64,000 nucleotides of DNA from Bordetella parapertussis. Lineage in GTDB: Bacteria > Pseudomonadota > Gammaproteobacteria > Burkholderiales > SG8-41. The notes beneath the pieces were generated by a model. The model was not told the DNA's origin. It saw only the letters and a list, made by a program, of their open reading frames with translations, and did not search any database. How positions within the stretch are numbered: position 1 is the stretch's first letter; each line of letters opens with the position of its first letter. Shown here piece after piece: positions 33,439 to 41,546 of the stretch. Made by a program: the position numbers and the translations under genes. The stretch lies in contig CAMATZ010000008.1 in assembly GCA_945861275.1 (NCBI GenBank), positions 62,001 through 126,000 on the forward strand. Direction: 5' to 3'.

Positions 33439-34449
33439 ATGGCTATACACTCTCGCATTGCGGCGCTCGCATTGCTGACAGCAACGGCATTCCCGATCGC
33501 GCTGCATGCGCAGACCGCTTCGCCCTTCGACAAGAGCTCAGGAGGCGCAGGACAGGCCTTTCCCGCGAAGCCGATACGCGTGCTCATTGGCTTCACGCCA
33601 GGTGCGGGTGTGGATATCGCCGTGCGCCTGATCGGGCCTAAAATGAGCGATGCGCTGGGCCAGTCCATCCTCGTCGATAACCGGCCCGGCGCCGGCGGCA
33701 ACATCGCCGCGGAATTAGCCGCACGCGCGCCGGCCGATGGTTATACGCTGCTGGCCAACGGCGCCCCCGCCGCAATCGCGCAGACGCTGTATGCGAAGTT
33801 GTCCTACGACCTGCTCAAGGATTTCGAGGCCGTCGCGCTGGTCGCGAGCGTGTCGCAACTGCTGGTCGTGCATCCGTCACTACCGGCGAAGAGCGTGAAG
33901 GATTTTGTGGCGGTAGCCCATGCCCGCCGCGGCGAACTGAGCTATGCCACCACCGGCAGTGGCAGCACGCCGCACCTGACCGCGGAAATGCTCAGGATGC
34001 AAACCGGCATCCAGATTCTGCATGTGCCGTACCGCGGCACGCCGCCCGCGCTCACCGATCTCATCGCGGGTAATGTGACCTTCATGTTTGCAAACATTCT
34101 TTCGGTGCTGCCACAGGTGCAGAACGGCCGCCTGCGCGCGCTGGCCATCACCAGCGCAAAACGCAACGCCATCACGCCCAACCTGCCCACCATCGCGGAG
34201 ACCTATCCGGGTTTTGAATCAGGAAGCTGGTATGCGCTGTTTGCGCCCAGCGGCACACCCAAAGAAGCCGTGGCGCGACTGCACGACGCGGTGACCCGCG
34301 CCATGCAGTCGCCCGAGGTGCGCGACAAATTCATCGCGCAAGGCGCGGAACCGCTGTCCGGCACGCCGCAGGACGCCGCCGCCTACACCCGCGCCGAAGT
34401 CGCGAAGTGGGGCAGGGTGGTGAAGGCTTCGGGCGCGCGGGTGGATTGA
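33439..34449 (+). CDS. Bug/TctC-type periplasmic receptor (E)
   Basis: A 336-residue receptor: signal peptide (LALLTATAFPIALHAQT), ligand loop GFTPGAGVDIAVRLIG, LVDNRPGAGG and ILHVPYRGTPPAL. The 'GAGVD' loop departs from the usual 'GGxxD'. A GAAGGAAATGATTC site precedes the ATG. It is divergent from the dioxygenase gene at 33327 with a 111-base shared promoter region, an arrangement that suggests joint regulation of uptake and attack on one substrate. Confidence 0.91.
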   Translation: MAIHSRIAALALLTATAFPIALHAQTASPFDKSSGGAGQAFPAKPIRVLIGFTPGAGVDIAVRLIGPKMSDALGQSILVDNRPGAGGNIAAELAARAPADGYTLLANGAPAAIAQTLYAKLSYDLLKDFEAVALVASVSQLLVVHPSLPAKSVKDFVAVAHARRGELSYATTGSGSTPHLTAEMLRMQTGIQILHVPYRGTPPALTDLIAGNVTFMFANILSVLPQVQNGRLRALAITSAKRNAITPNLPTIAETYPGFESGSWYALFAPSGTPKEAVARLHDAVTRAMQSPEVRDKFIAQGAEPLSGTPQDAAAYTRAEVAKWGRVVKASGARVD

Positions 34450-34542
34450 ATGGTGGAATTCGTGGCTTGATCTGACGGGCTATGCGAGCGCCTTGGCGGC
34501 TTTCACACGTAAGCCCTTCCCGCTTGGCGACCGGTAGTTACG

Positions 34543-35070
34543 CTACCAGGTTGGCGCTTTGGGGTTGTCGCGTGCGGCCTCCAGGGTCTCGTGGCGCGGC
34601 CCGGGAGTCATGGGGCGCGAGCGTTGATCCGGCCCGAGCTGGTCCATGTCGCAGAACAACTCCACGTGATAGCCGTCCGGATCGAGAAACTCCACGCTGG
34701 TGTGACCGCCGAGCCGCCGGCGTCCCTGGAAGGTGATCGGCACCCCGCGCTCTTGCAGGTAGGCCCGGACGTCGAACAGCTCCTCTAGCTCGCCCACCTG
34801 CATCGCGAAGTGATTGAGACGCACCGCGTCTTCGGCAGGCTTTTCGGCATGCGGGCCAGCCGACGGGAAAAGCCCGATGGTATGGTGGTCGCCCACTGCG
34901 GTGAGAAAAGCCCCGCCGGTTTCCTGCCGGTCTGACACCCGGAAATTCAAGACTTCGGTGTAGAACTTGATGGAGCGCTCCACGTCGCCGACCTGGAGGA
35001 CGATGTGGCCCAGTTTCCGGATGCGGACCGGACTCGGCCGTATGGCTGGCCTGGCTTTGACTTGTTCCAT
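34543..35070 (-). CDS. VOC family protein (1)
   Basis: A 175-residue vicinal-oxygen-chelate protein of the glyoxalase/extradiol dioxygenase/fosfomycin-resistance type. The first metal-binding strand is KLGHIVLQVGDVERSIKFYTEVL, followed by RLNHFAMQVGELEELF and VEFLDPDGYHVELFCD, the usual betaalphabetabetabeta repeats. The start is moved to 35070 (MEQVKARPA) after AAGGAGAAGAG. It probably acts on an aromatic or methylated metabolite in the cytosol, but the reaction is not set by sequence. Followed by a hairpin repeat upstream. Confidence 0.87.
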   Translation of the reverse strand: MEQVKARPAIRPSPVRIRKLGHIVLQVGDVERSIKFYTEVLNFRVSDRQETGGAFLTAVGDHHTIGLFPSAGPHAEKPAEDAVRLNHFAMQVGELEELFDVRAYLQERGVPITFQGRRRLGGHTSVEFLDPDGYHVELFCDMDQLGPDQRSRPMTPGPRHETLEAARDNPKAPTW

Positions 35071-35088
35071 AAGACTCTTCTCCTTAGC

Positions 35089-35189
35089 GCGTAGGGCGCA
35101 ATGCTTCGCTTCAAGTGTTCCCTTGTCCCATTGCGCCGCATGATTACTTTGCAAACCGCATTCGGCGCAATAGGGATTGCGCCCTACGC
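35089..35189. repeat. GTAGGGCGCAAT inverted repeat
   Basis: GCGTAGGGCGCAAT at 35089-35102 and its exact reverse complement ATTGCGCCCTACGC at 35176-35189 flank about 73 bases that hold further half-sites (ATTGCGCC, GGCGCAAT). It occupies the gap between the VOC gene and the enolase-superfamily gene on the minus strand. This is a common intergenic repeat style in proteobacteria. Confidence 0.85.
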
Positions 35190-35217
35190 ACTGTTAAGTT
35201 ATCTAAGTGACACTACA

Positions 35218-36306
35218 CTAGCCGTACTTCTCCAGCAGATCGCGGTTGATCTCGATGCCGAGCCCCGGACCCTGGGGCACGCTCACTATCCCGTCGGTAT
35301 GGGAAATCGGTTCCTTCGCCAGCCCGGTGCGCAACGCGTTTTCGCTCATGTCGTACTCGAGCAACGCCGGGAAAGGTTCAAGTGCGCGCGGGGCATCGGG
35401 CAACACCGCGAGCAAATGCAGCGTTGCGGCGAGCCGGATCGCGGTGCCGAACATATGGGGGATCACTCTGACGTGGTTGGCGCTCGCCATCGCGGCGATT
35501 TTCCTGAACTCGGTGAAACCGCCGCACACGCACACGTCAGGCTGGATGATGTCCAGTGCGCCTTGCTGAATCATGCGGCGAAAAGCCCAGCGGCCGCGCA
35601 GTTGCTCTGCGCCGGAAATCCGCATGTTCAGGGCGCGGCGAATCTCCACGTAGCCTTCCACGTCATCGGCGGCAATCGGCTCTTCGAACCACAGCAGGTT
35701 ATTTTCCGCGAGCCGCTGGCCGACCGCTATGGCAGCGCCGCGGTCATAGCCGCAATTGGCATCCACCGCGAACAGTATGTCGTCACCGATGGCGCGGCGC
35801 ACTGCTGCCACATTTTTGATGTCGTAGTCCGCGCCAAAGCCAACCTTCATTTTCATCGCCTTGAAGCCCTGGTCGGCATAGCCGCGTGCTTCCGCAACCA
35901 GGGCGCCGGTTTCATCCGCGCTTTTGCGGCGGAAGAGGCCGGTGGCGTAGGCCTGCACGCGATCGCGAAAAGCACCCCCCAGCAAGTGGTGGATCGGCTG
36001 ATCAAGTGCCTTGCCCATGATGTCCCACAGAGCGATGTCGATGGCGCTGATCGCCGCGGTGTCAGTGCCCTGCTTGTGCAGTCCTTCCCAGATCACTTCG
36101 TTGTGAAACGGATTGCGGCCGATGACATGCGCCTCGATCGCGCGGCGCGCCGGCACGATGGCGCCTTCGCCCCATCCGGTAATCCCGTTGTCGGTGATGA
36201 CTTCGACCACGCCGAACGCGCGCTCGCGGGTGGTGCGCATCGCGTTGGAGAAAGGTTGTTGCACCGGATAGACCAGCGAGTAGGTCTTGACGTCAACGAT
36301 CTTCAT
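35218..36306 (-). CDS. Mandelate racemase/muconate lactonizing enzyme family protein (1)
   Basis: A 362-residue enolase-superfamily enzyme. The N-terminal cap (MKIVDVKTYSLVYPVQQPF) leads to the barrel with a KMK motif (FKAMKMKVGFG), and the metal ligands occur in FAVDANCGYD, WFEEPIAADD and ISGAEQLRG. Such enzymes abstract an alpha-proton from carboxylate substrates (racemisation, dehydration, cycloisomerisation). A single barrel Lys pair suggests the MLE subgroup. Genes for a Gfo/Idh oxidoreductase and two VOC proteins are on the same strand. Confidence 0.9.
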   Translation of the reverse strand: MKIVDVKTYSLVYPVQQPFSNAMRTTRERAFGVVEVITDNGITGWGEGAIVPARRAIEAHVIGRNPFHNEVIWEGLHKQGTDTAAISAIDIALWDIMGKALDQPIHHLLGGAFRDRVQAYATGLFRRKSADETGALVAEARGYADQGFKAMKMKVGFGADYDIKNVAAVRRAIGDDILFAVDANCGYDRGAAIAVGQRLAENNLLWFEEPIAADDVEGYVEIRRALNMRISGAEQLRGRWAFRRMIQQGALDIIQPDVCVCGGFTEFRKIAAMASANHVRVIPHMFGTAIRLAATLHLLAVLPDAPRALEPFPALLEYDMSENALRTGLAKEPISHTDGIVSVPQGPGLGIEINRDLLEKYG

Positions 36307-36318
36307 GTCTGACTCCGA

Positions 36319-37425
36319 TTACAGCACCACCTTCTGCCGCTGCCCGGTTTCCGACGCGCGCACGATGGCATCCAGCATGCGGTGACGGCGCACTGCGTGA
36401 TCGAAGTCGGCTTCAATGGGCGCACCGCTGCGTATCGCCTCGGCGAACTTCACCCACATCTGTCCCACATCGTATGAAGGGCCCAGGCCACGCACTTCTT
36501 CGGGCACGGTTTTCAAGCGATCCGGCACCGGCAATTCCTGCAGCGCCTTGTCGTCCTTTTTCCCGCCCATGATTTTGCGTCTCACTTCCTGCCCGGCCTC
36601 GCCGCCGCCGATCATCGCCAGCGTGCCTTCGGTGCCGTAAATTTCAAAACGGTAGCCGGTGCCGTGATACGGATGAACACCGAGATTGGCGCTGACTACG
36701 GCGCCGCCTTCGAGCCTGCCCGTGAGCATGATGTTGTCGGGTGAAGTGACATCCACGTATTTTTTGGTGTCGGTCTCGAACCACCGCGGCACCTGGGTGC
36801 TGACCACGGCGGCCACTTCGGTCAGTTCGCCCGCCACCATGCATAGCGCATCCATCGAATGGCCGAAGGTGATGGTCAGCGTGTTCGCTCCCAGGGTGAC
36901 ATCCTTTTGCCAGGTGCGGTCCGAGGTGCGGGTCAGCACGCCGCTGCCCATGTGCGTCATGTTCACCGACAGCACCTGTCCGACGTAACCGTCCTTGATC
37001 AGCTCGCGCATGTACAGATAGGCGGGCGACGCGCGCCGTTGCAAGCCCACCATGGTGCGCACGTTTTTCTTGCGCGCCAGTGCCGCCATCTCTTCGGCTT
37101 CCCTGGTGTTGGCGCCGAGCGGCCATTCGCAGTAGACATGCTTGCCGGCTTCCACCGCCGCATTCGAGATTTTGTAGTGCGCCGGCACGCGCACCGCGAC
37201 CAGCGCGGCTTCGATCTGCGGATCAGCACCCATGGCGGTCAGATCGCTGTAGGCTTTCTTCACGCCATACTTGTCGGCCGCCGCCTGCGCGGTGTCGGCG
37301 TGCGCGGTACAGACCGCATGGAGATTAATTTCCGGCAGCTTTTGCAACGCGGGGGCGTGGGCACTAGGCCCCCAGCGGCCGCCCGCACCGATAAACGCAA
37401 CTCGCAGAGGATCAGATATAGCCAT
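36319..37425 (-). CDS. Gfo/Idh/MocA family oxidoreductase
   Basis: A 368-residue NAD(P)-dependent oxidoreductase typically acting on sugars, inositols or pseudo-sugars. The Rossmann motif VAFIGAGGRWG is at the N-terminus, and the EWPLGANTREAEEMA segment with the CEWP variant of the EKP motif follows. The ATG at 37425 is chosen because GGAG is six bases upstream; the ORF track starts at a TTG inside this site. It is 12 bases upstream of the enolase-superfamily gene, so the two probably form an operon. Confidence 0.9.
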   Translation of the reverse strand: MAISDPLRVAFIGAGGRWGPSAHAPALQKLPEINLHAVCTAHADTAQAAADKYGVKKAYSDLTAMGADPQIEAALVAVRVPAHYKISNAAVEAGKHVYCEWPLGANTREAEEMAALARKKNVRTMVGLQRRASPAYLYMRELIKDGYVGQVLSVNMTHMGSGVLTRTSDRTWQKDVTLGANTLTITFGHSMDALCMVAGELTEVAAVVSTQVPRWFETDTKKYVDVTSPDNIMLTGRLEGGAVVSANLGVHPYHGTGYRFEIYGTEGTLAMIGGGEAGQEVRRKIMGGKKDDKALQELPVPDRLKTVPEEVRGLGPSYDVGQMWVKFAEAIRSGAPIEADFDHAVRRHRMLDAIVRASETGQRQKVVL

Positions 37426-37497
37426 AGGTATCTCCAAAAAATCTTGTTTAAAAACGATGGTTTACGTTCAATTTGGGCGCTGGAATTTCCAGCCCCA

Positions 37498-37851
37498 TTA
37501 CTTTATTTCGAGAAACTCAAGCTGCACGCCATCCGGCCCCTCGAAAAAACACACGCGGCGGTTGCCGGTAACCACGGTCTCTTCAAGAATGCCGATGCCC
37601 TGCGCCTTGAGCCTGGCGACCACCGCATCGAGTTCGTCGGTGTCGATGGCAATATGTTCCATGCCGTACTTTTGCTCGCGTTTTTGCGTCGGGTGCAGGT
37701 CGGTGATATTCAGCGACAGGCCGTCGAGATCTACGCGATAGCCGCTCGCCGACTGGCTGGTGATTTTTGCGCCGAAGGTGTCAACGTAAAACTTCGCGGT
37801 CTTTTCCGGGTTCTTGGTCTTTAGATGCAGGTGGTTGAGTTTTATGGTCAT
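37498..37851 (-). CDS. VOC family protein (2)
   Basis: A 117-residue single-unit vicinal-oxygen-chelate protein. KLNHLHLKTKNPEKTAKFYVDTFG holds the first metal ligand; GMEHIAIDTDELDAVV and VCFFEGPDGVQLEFLE complete the set. Length fits glyoxalase I-like and methylmalonyl-CoA-epimerase-like proteins. It lies 72 bases upstream of the Gfo/Idh gene on the same strand and may belong to the same pathway. Reaction not determined. Confidence 0.88.
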   Translation of the reverse strand: MTIKLNHLHLKTKNPEKTAKFYVDTFGAKITSQSASGYRVDLDGLSLNITDLHPTQKREQKYGMEHIAIDTDELDAVVARLKAQGIGILEETVVTGNRRVCFFEGPDGVQLEFLEIK

Positions 37852-38034
37852 GGGTGTCTCCGTCAGTAAGGAAATTCTGGAATTCGGATGTTCACTTCCT
37901 GTGGCACTTTACCACTTCAAAGCGTTTACATTTGCCCGTATGAAACACACGGACGCCGCGCATCTTGCGTGCCGTGGGGCGTAGAAGTACCGCGCTAATT
38001 TTTTGATTCTAAATGAATAATCAGGATTGTCCGC

Positions 38035-39054
38035 TCACTCCGGCTTAAACCCGCCGACCCGGATGATCGACTGAAAGCGCAGATACTCCTCCTGCATATG
38101 CCGCATAAATCCATCCGGCGTGCTGTCGGGCGTTGACTCCGCCCCCTGACGCACAAAGCGCGCACGCAGCGCCGCTTTGCGCAGCGCGCGCGCGATATCG
38201 CTGTGCAACTGCTCGACGATGCGCCGTGGCGTGCCGATGGGCGCGACGATCCCGCACCAACTGTCGAACTGCGCTTCGGGCAGCCCCACTTCGGCGATCG
38301 CAGGCACGTCTGGCAGCGTGGGGCTGCGCTGCGGCGTCATCACCGCCAGCGCGCGCAGACGCCCCTCGCGCACCGGTCCCAGCGCCGCCGGCAGCGTATA
38401 GATGGCGTAGTGCACGCGCCCCAACGCCATCTCGACAAAAGAATCCGACGCCATCCTGAACGGCACATGCACGGCTTCGATGCCGAGCGCGCGCGAAAAA
38501 ACTTCCGCCGCGAGATGCGACGCCGAGCCTATGCCCAGCGATGCATAGTTCAACTCGCCGGGACGCACCCGCGCGTAGGTGACGAAATCGCGCGCCGTGC
38601 TCACTGGCAGCGTGCGCGTGATCGCCAGCACATTGGTGATCGACGCCACATGCGCCACGCCGACGATATCGGCCAGGGCGCGGTACGGCGCTTGTTCGCG
38701 CATCAGCTCGGTGATCAGCCGTGTGACGCCGATCATACCCAGCGTGTAGCCATCGGGGCGCGCTTGCGACACGCGCTTGTTGCCGATCAGCCCGCCCGCA
38801 CCCGGACGATTTTCGATCAGCACTCTGCGCTGATAAGTGGTCTCAAGCTCGTCGGCCAGCAAGCGCGCAAAGAAGTCGTCTGCCGCACCCACCGACGACG
38901 CCACGATGACGCGAATGGGCTTGACGGGATAGTCGTTCTGCGTCGCCCAGGTTACGGCGATACTCTGCACTGCGGCAAGCCATACGCCGAGCGTGCAAAT
39001 TGCTCGGCGCAATACGCTGTTCGATAAGAAACGCGGAATAGAGGCTGCAAACAT
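38035..39054 (-). CDS. Bug/TctC-type periplasmic receptor with variant ligand loop (F)
   Basis: A 339-residue receptor that still shows IENRPGAGG, ARPDGYTLGM and EAVHVPFRMASDS. The ligand loop reads VASSVGAADDFFAR in place of the usual VPFxPGGxxDxxAR, and the HVPYKGxxPA loop is changed to VPFRMASDSF, so both ligand-contacting loops differ. The N-terminus is a long, basic signal peptide. Ligand class may therefore be unusual. Transcribed in a row of minus-strand receptors without enzymes directly attached. Confidence 0.88.
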   Translation of the reverse strand: MFAASIPRFLSNSVLRRAICTLGVWLAAVQSIAVTWATQNDYPVKPIRVIVASSVGAADDFFARLLADELETTYQRRVLIENRPGAGGLIGNKRVSQARPDGYTLGMIGVTRLITELMREQAPYRALADIVGVAHVASITNVLAITRTLPVSTARDFVTYARVRPGELNYASLGIGSASHLAAEVFSRALGIEAVHVPFRMASDSFVEMALGRVHYAIYTLPAALGPVREGRLRALAVMTPQRSPTLPDVPAIAEVGLPEAQFDSWCGIVAPIGTPRRIVEQLHSDIARALRKAALRARFVRQGAESTPDSTPDGFMRHMQEEYLRFQSIIRVGGFKPE

Positions 39055-39150
39055 GGTCTGGGGAAACTACCGGGTCGCCTGCGTGGCTGCGGGCATTAAG
39101 CACCAAATACCAAGGCGCCGCAACCGCAAAACTTAAACCTGGAAAGACGC

Positions 39151-39240
39151 ACCGCAGAGGCGCAGAGGAAACCCAGAGAAAATTTTTGCCTGCGTTTCCT
39201 CTGCGTTTCCTCTGCGTGTCGTTCTCTGCGCCTCTGCGGT
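39151..39240. repeat. ACCGCAGAGGCGCAGAG inverted repeat
   Basis: ACCGCAGAGGCGCAGAG (39151-39167) is the exact complement of 39224-39240. The loop contains two tandem TTTCCTCTGCG units. On the plus strand, GAGGTTTTTT follows directly, giving a terminator-like end (a weaker AAACCT lies before the left arm). It separates receptor genes F and G. This CGCAGAGG repeat style is widespread in bacterial genomes. Confidence 0.85.
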
Positions 39241-39256
39241 GAGGTTTTTTGCCGGG

Positions 39257-40294
39257 TTATCGCAGATGCTCGGCAAAGCCCGGCAGTTTCACCAGCTTCT
39301 CCCAGCTTTTGATCTCCTTTTCCAGTAAGGCCGCGAACGCTGCGGGCGAGGGGGAGGGCATGGCCTCCGCGCCATCTTTGGCGAACGCCGTCTGCACTTC
39401 GGGCGTGGTCAGGCTTTGCGCGATTTCGCGATGCAGCGCGGTGACTATCGGGCGCGGCACTGCCTTCGGCCCGAACAAGCCGTACCAGTTGATCAGCTCA
39501 AAGCCCGGCACGCCCGCTTCGTCGAGAGTGGGCACATCGGGAAAAGCCTGCACCCGCCGCAGACTCGTCACGCCGAGCGCTTTTAACCTGCCGGCGCGCA
39601 CGTGCGGCATGCCGGAAATCGTCGCGGTAAATCCCATGTGAATCTGGCCTCCGATCATGTCAGCCAGTACCGGTCCGCCACCCTTATACGGCACATGCAC
39701 CATGCTGACGCCCGCCAGTTCGCACAGCAGCGCACCCGCCAGATGGCCGGCGCCGCCCACGCCGGAAGAGCCATAGACGAGCTTGTTCGGCCGCGCCTTC
39801 GCATAGGCGATGAGTTCCTTGAGCGTGCCCGGCGGCAAGCCCGCGTTGAGCATCAGCACGTAGGCTACCGTGGTTAGTTGTGTGACCGGCGTGTACGCCG
39901 CGCGCACATCGAAGCCGACTTTCTTTTGCACGCTCGCGCTGGCGAAAAGACTGCCCGGAATCACCAGCAGCGTGTAACCATCGGGCGCGGCCTGCGCGGT
40001 GACCTCCATCGCGATGATGCCGCTGGCGCCGGGGCGGTTATCCACCACCACCGGGCGTCCCCAGCGTTCGGTTAGCTTCTGTCCCACCGAACGCGCGGTA
40101 ATGTCGATGCCCCCGCCCGGCGCGTTGCCCACCACAAAGCGAATCGGCTTGACGGGGTAACCCCCGGGCCGCTCGGCAGCAGGCTGCGTGTAAGCCGTAA
40201 CCGGCGCACACGCCGCCATAACCAGTAGCGCTCGCACCCGGTGTGCCTGCTCGCCGTCACGCGAGCGTCTGACCGGCGGCAATTTTGCGCTCAC
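39257..40294 (-). CDS. Bug/TctC-type periplasmic receptor (G)
   Basis: A 345-residue receptor with ligand loop VGNAPGGGIDITAR, VVVDNRPGASG and MVHVPYKGGGPVL. The true start is uncertain: I use GTG at 40294, which follows GAGG with a six-base gap and gives a basic stretch before the hydrophobic core VRALLVMAACAPVTAYTQ. The ORF track starts 27 codons upstream within a separate small ORF. Next to the 38-codon ORF at 40303 on the same strand. Confidence 0.88.
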   Translation of the reverse strand: MSAKLPPVRRSRDGEQAHRVRALLVMAACAPVTAYTQPAAERPGGYPVKPIRFVVGNAPGGGIDITARSVGQKLTERWGRPVVVDNRPGASGIIAMEVTAQAAPDGYTLLVIPGSLFASASVQKKVGFDVRAAYTPVTQLTTVAYVLMLNAGLPPGTLKELIAYAKARPNKLVYGSSGVGGAGHLAGALLCELAGVSMVHVPYKGGGPVLADMIGGQIHMGFTATISGMPHVRAGRLKALGVTSLRRVQAFPDVPTLDEAGVPGFELINWYGLFGPKAVPRPIVTALHREIAQSLTTPEVQTAFAKDGAEAMPSPSPAAFAALLEKEIKSWEKLVKLPGFAEHLR

Positions 40295-40302
40295 GAAAAA
40301 CC

Positions 40303-40419
40303 TCAGGCCGCCGAGCACTCGAACCCGGCAACGGCTTCGGGATGATCGAGCGCCCACGCCGCCTTCATCTGCCACATGCGCTGCTTATCCGTCAGGAAAA
40401 CCGGAACGGCGCCATCCAT
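40303..40419 (-). CDS. Possible 38-residue ORF upstream of receptor G
   Basis: ATG at 40419 after AAGGACAC opens a 38-residue frame starting MDGAVPVFLTDKQRMW and ending FECSAA, with the stop eight bases before the GTG of receptor G. I recognise no family. It could be a leader peptide, a short protein of its own or the debris of an enzyme gene. Reported because it has a plausible ribosome binding site, and it is too short for the ORF track. Confidence 0.3.
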   Translation of the reverse strand: MDGAVPVFLTDKQRMWQMKAAWALDHPEAVAGFECSAA

Positions 40420-40512
40420 GAGTGTGTGTCCTTGGGGTGATCAGTAGTGTGTCCGCACTTTGCCATGAAATGCGCGTGTGTGCCGGGCCTGAAAATCGCA
40501 AAACCTGCGCGC

Positions 40513-41529
40513 TTACTCTCCGCGAATTCCGGCGGCCTTAACCACCCTGGCGTACTTGCTGATCTCGCTGCGGATAAAGCCGGCGAAATCTTCAGGCGAG
40601 CCGCCGCCCGGCTCCTGCCCTTCGCTCACCAAGCGCTTGTGCACCTCGGGCAGGGCGATGACGCGTGCCACATCGGCGTTGATGCGCGCAACAATGTCCA
40701 CTGGCGTCGCCGCCGGCGCGAGTAGCCCGAACCACACACTGGTGGTCATCTCCGGGTAGCCTGCTTCGATGAACGTCGGCACGTTAGGAATCATGGGTAG
40801 ACGCTTTTCGCTGCCGGTGGCAAGCGGGCGCAGCCTGCCCGCCTCGATCAATTGCAAAATCGACGAGACGCCGACGAAGATCATCTCCACGTGGCCGCCG
40901 ACGCCATCGGTGATCGCCGGTGCGCTGCCCTTGTAAGGCACATGCACGATGTTGATGCCCGCCGTCAGCTTGAGCAGCTCGCCGGCCATGTGATTCGCAG
41001 AGCCTTGCCCGCCCGAGCCGAAGTTGAGCTGCCCCGGCCGTGCCTTGGCGAGCGCGATCAACTCGCGCAGATTGCGCGCAGGCACCGAGGGGTGCACGCT
41101 CATCACATTGGGCACGCGCGTGCACAGGATGATCGGTGCGAAATCCGTGAGTACGTCGAACGGTAACTTGCGGAACAGCGACTTGTTGACCGCGATCGGC
41201 GGCGCCACCAGCAGCAAGGTGTAACCATCCGCAGGCGCACGTGCTGCCAGCTCTGTGCCGATATTGGTCGAGCCACCAGGCCGATTGTCCAGCAAAACCG
41301 GTTGCCCCCACATCGGCGACACGCGTTGCGCGACGATGCGGCCGATCAAATCCGCGTTCGCGCCCGGCGCGAAGGGGACGATGATGCGCACCGGCCTGGC
41401 TGGATACGACGGTGCCAGGCCTGTCGACGCGGGCTGCGCCCCTGCCGCAGTCGCCAGCGCGCAAAGGACGACCGGCCATACGCTGGCGGATGGCCGCACG
41501 ACACATAGCGTTGAGACGGTGCGTGGCAT
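40513..41529 (-). CDS. Bug/TctC-type periplasmic receptor (H)
   Basis: A 338-residue receptor: signal peptide (WPVVLCALATAAGAQPA), ligand loop VPFAPGANADLIGR, LLDNRPGGSTN, and IVHVPYKGSAPAI. The GGxxD element is changed to 'GANAD'. An ATG and an immediately upstream GTG are both possible starts; I use the ATG. It begins 17 bases after the stop of the second enolase-superfamily gene, so these two are very likely in one operon, and the receptor probably delivers the enzyme's substrate. Confidence 0.91.
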   Translation of the reverse strand: MPRTVSTLCVVRPSASVWPVVLCALATAAGAQPASTGLAPSYPARPVRIIVPFAPGANADLIGRIVAQRVSPMWGQPVLLDNRPGGSTNIGTELAARAPADGYTLLLVAPPIAVNKSLFRKLPFDVLTDFAPIILCTRVPNVMSVHPSVPARNLRELIALAKARPGQLNFGSGGQGSANHMAGELLKLTAGINIVHVPYKGSAPAITDGVGGHVEMIFVGVSSILQLIEAGRLRPLATGSEKRLPMIPNVPTFIEAGYPEMTTSVWFGLLAPAATPVDIVARINADVARVIALPEVHKRLVSEGQEPGGGSPEDFAGFIRSEISKYARVVKAAGIRGE

Positions 41530-41546
41530 CACGTAGCTATTTATCT

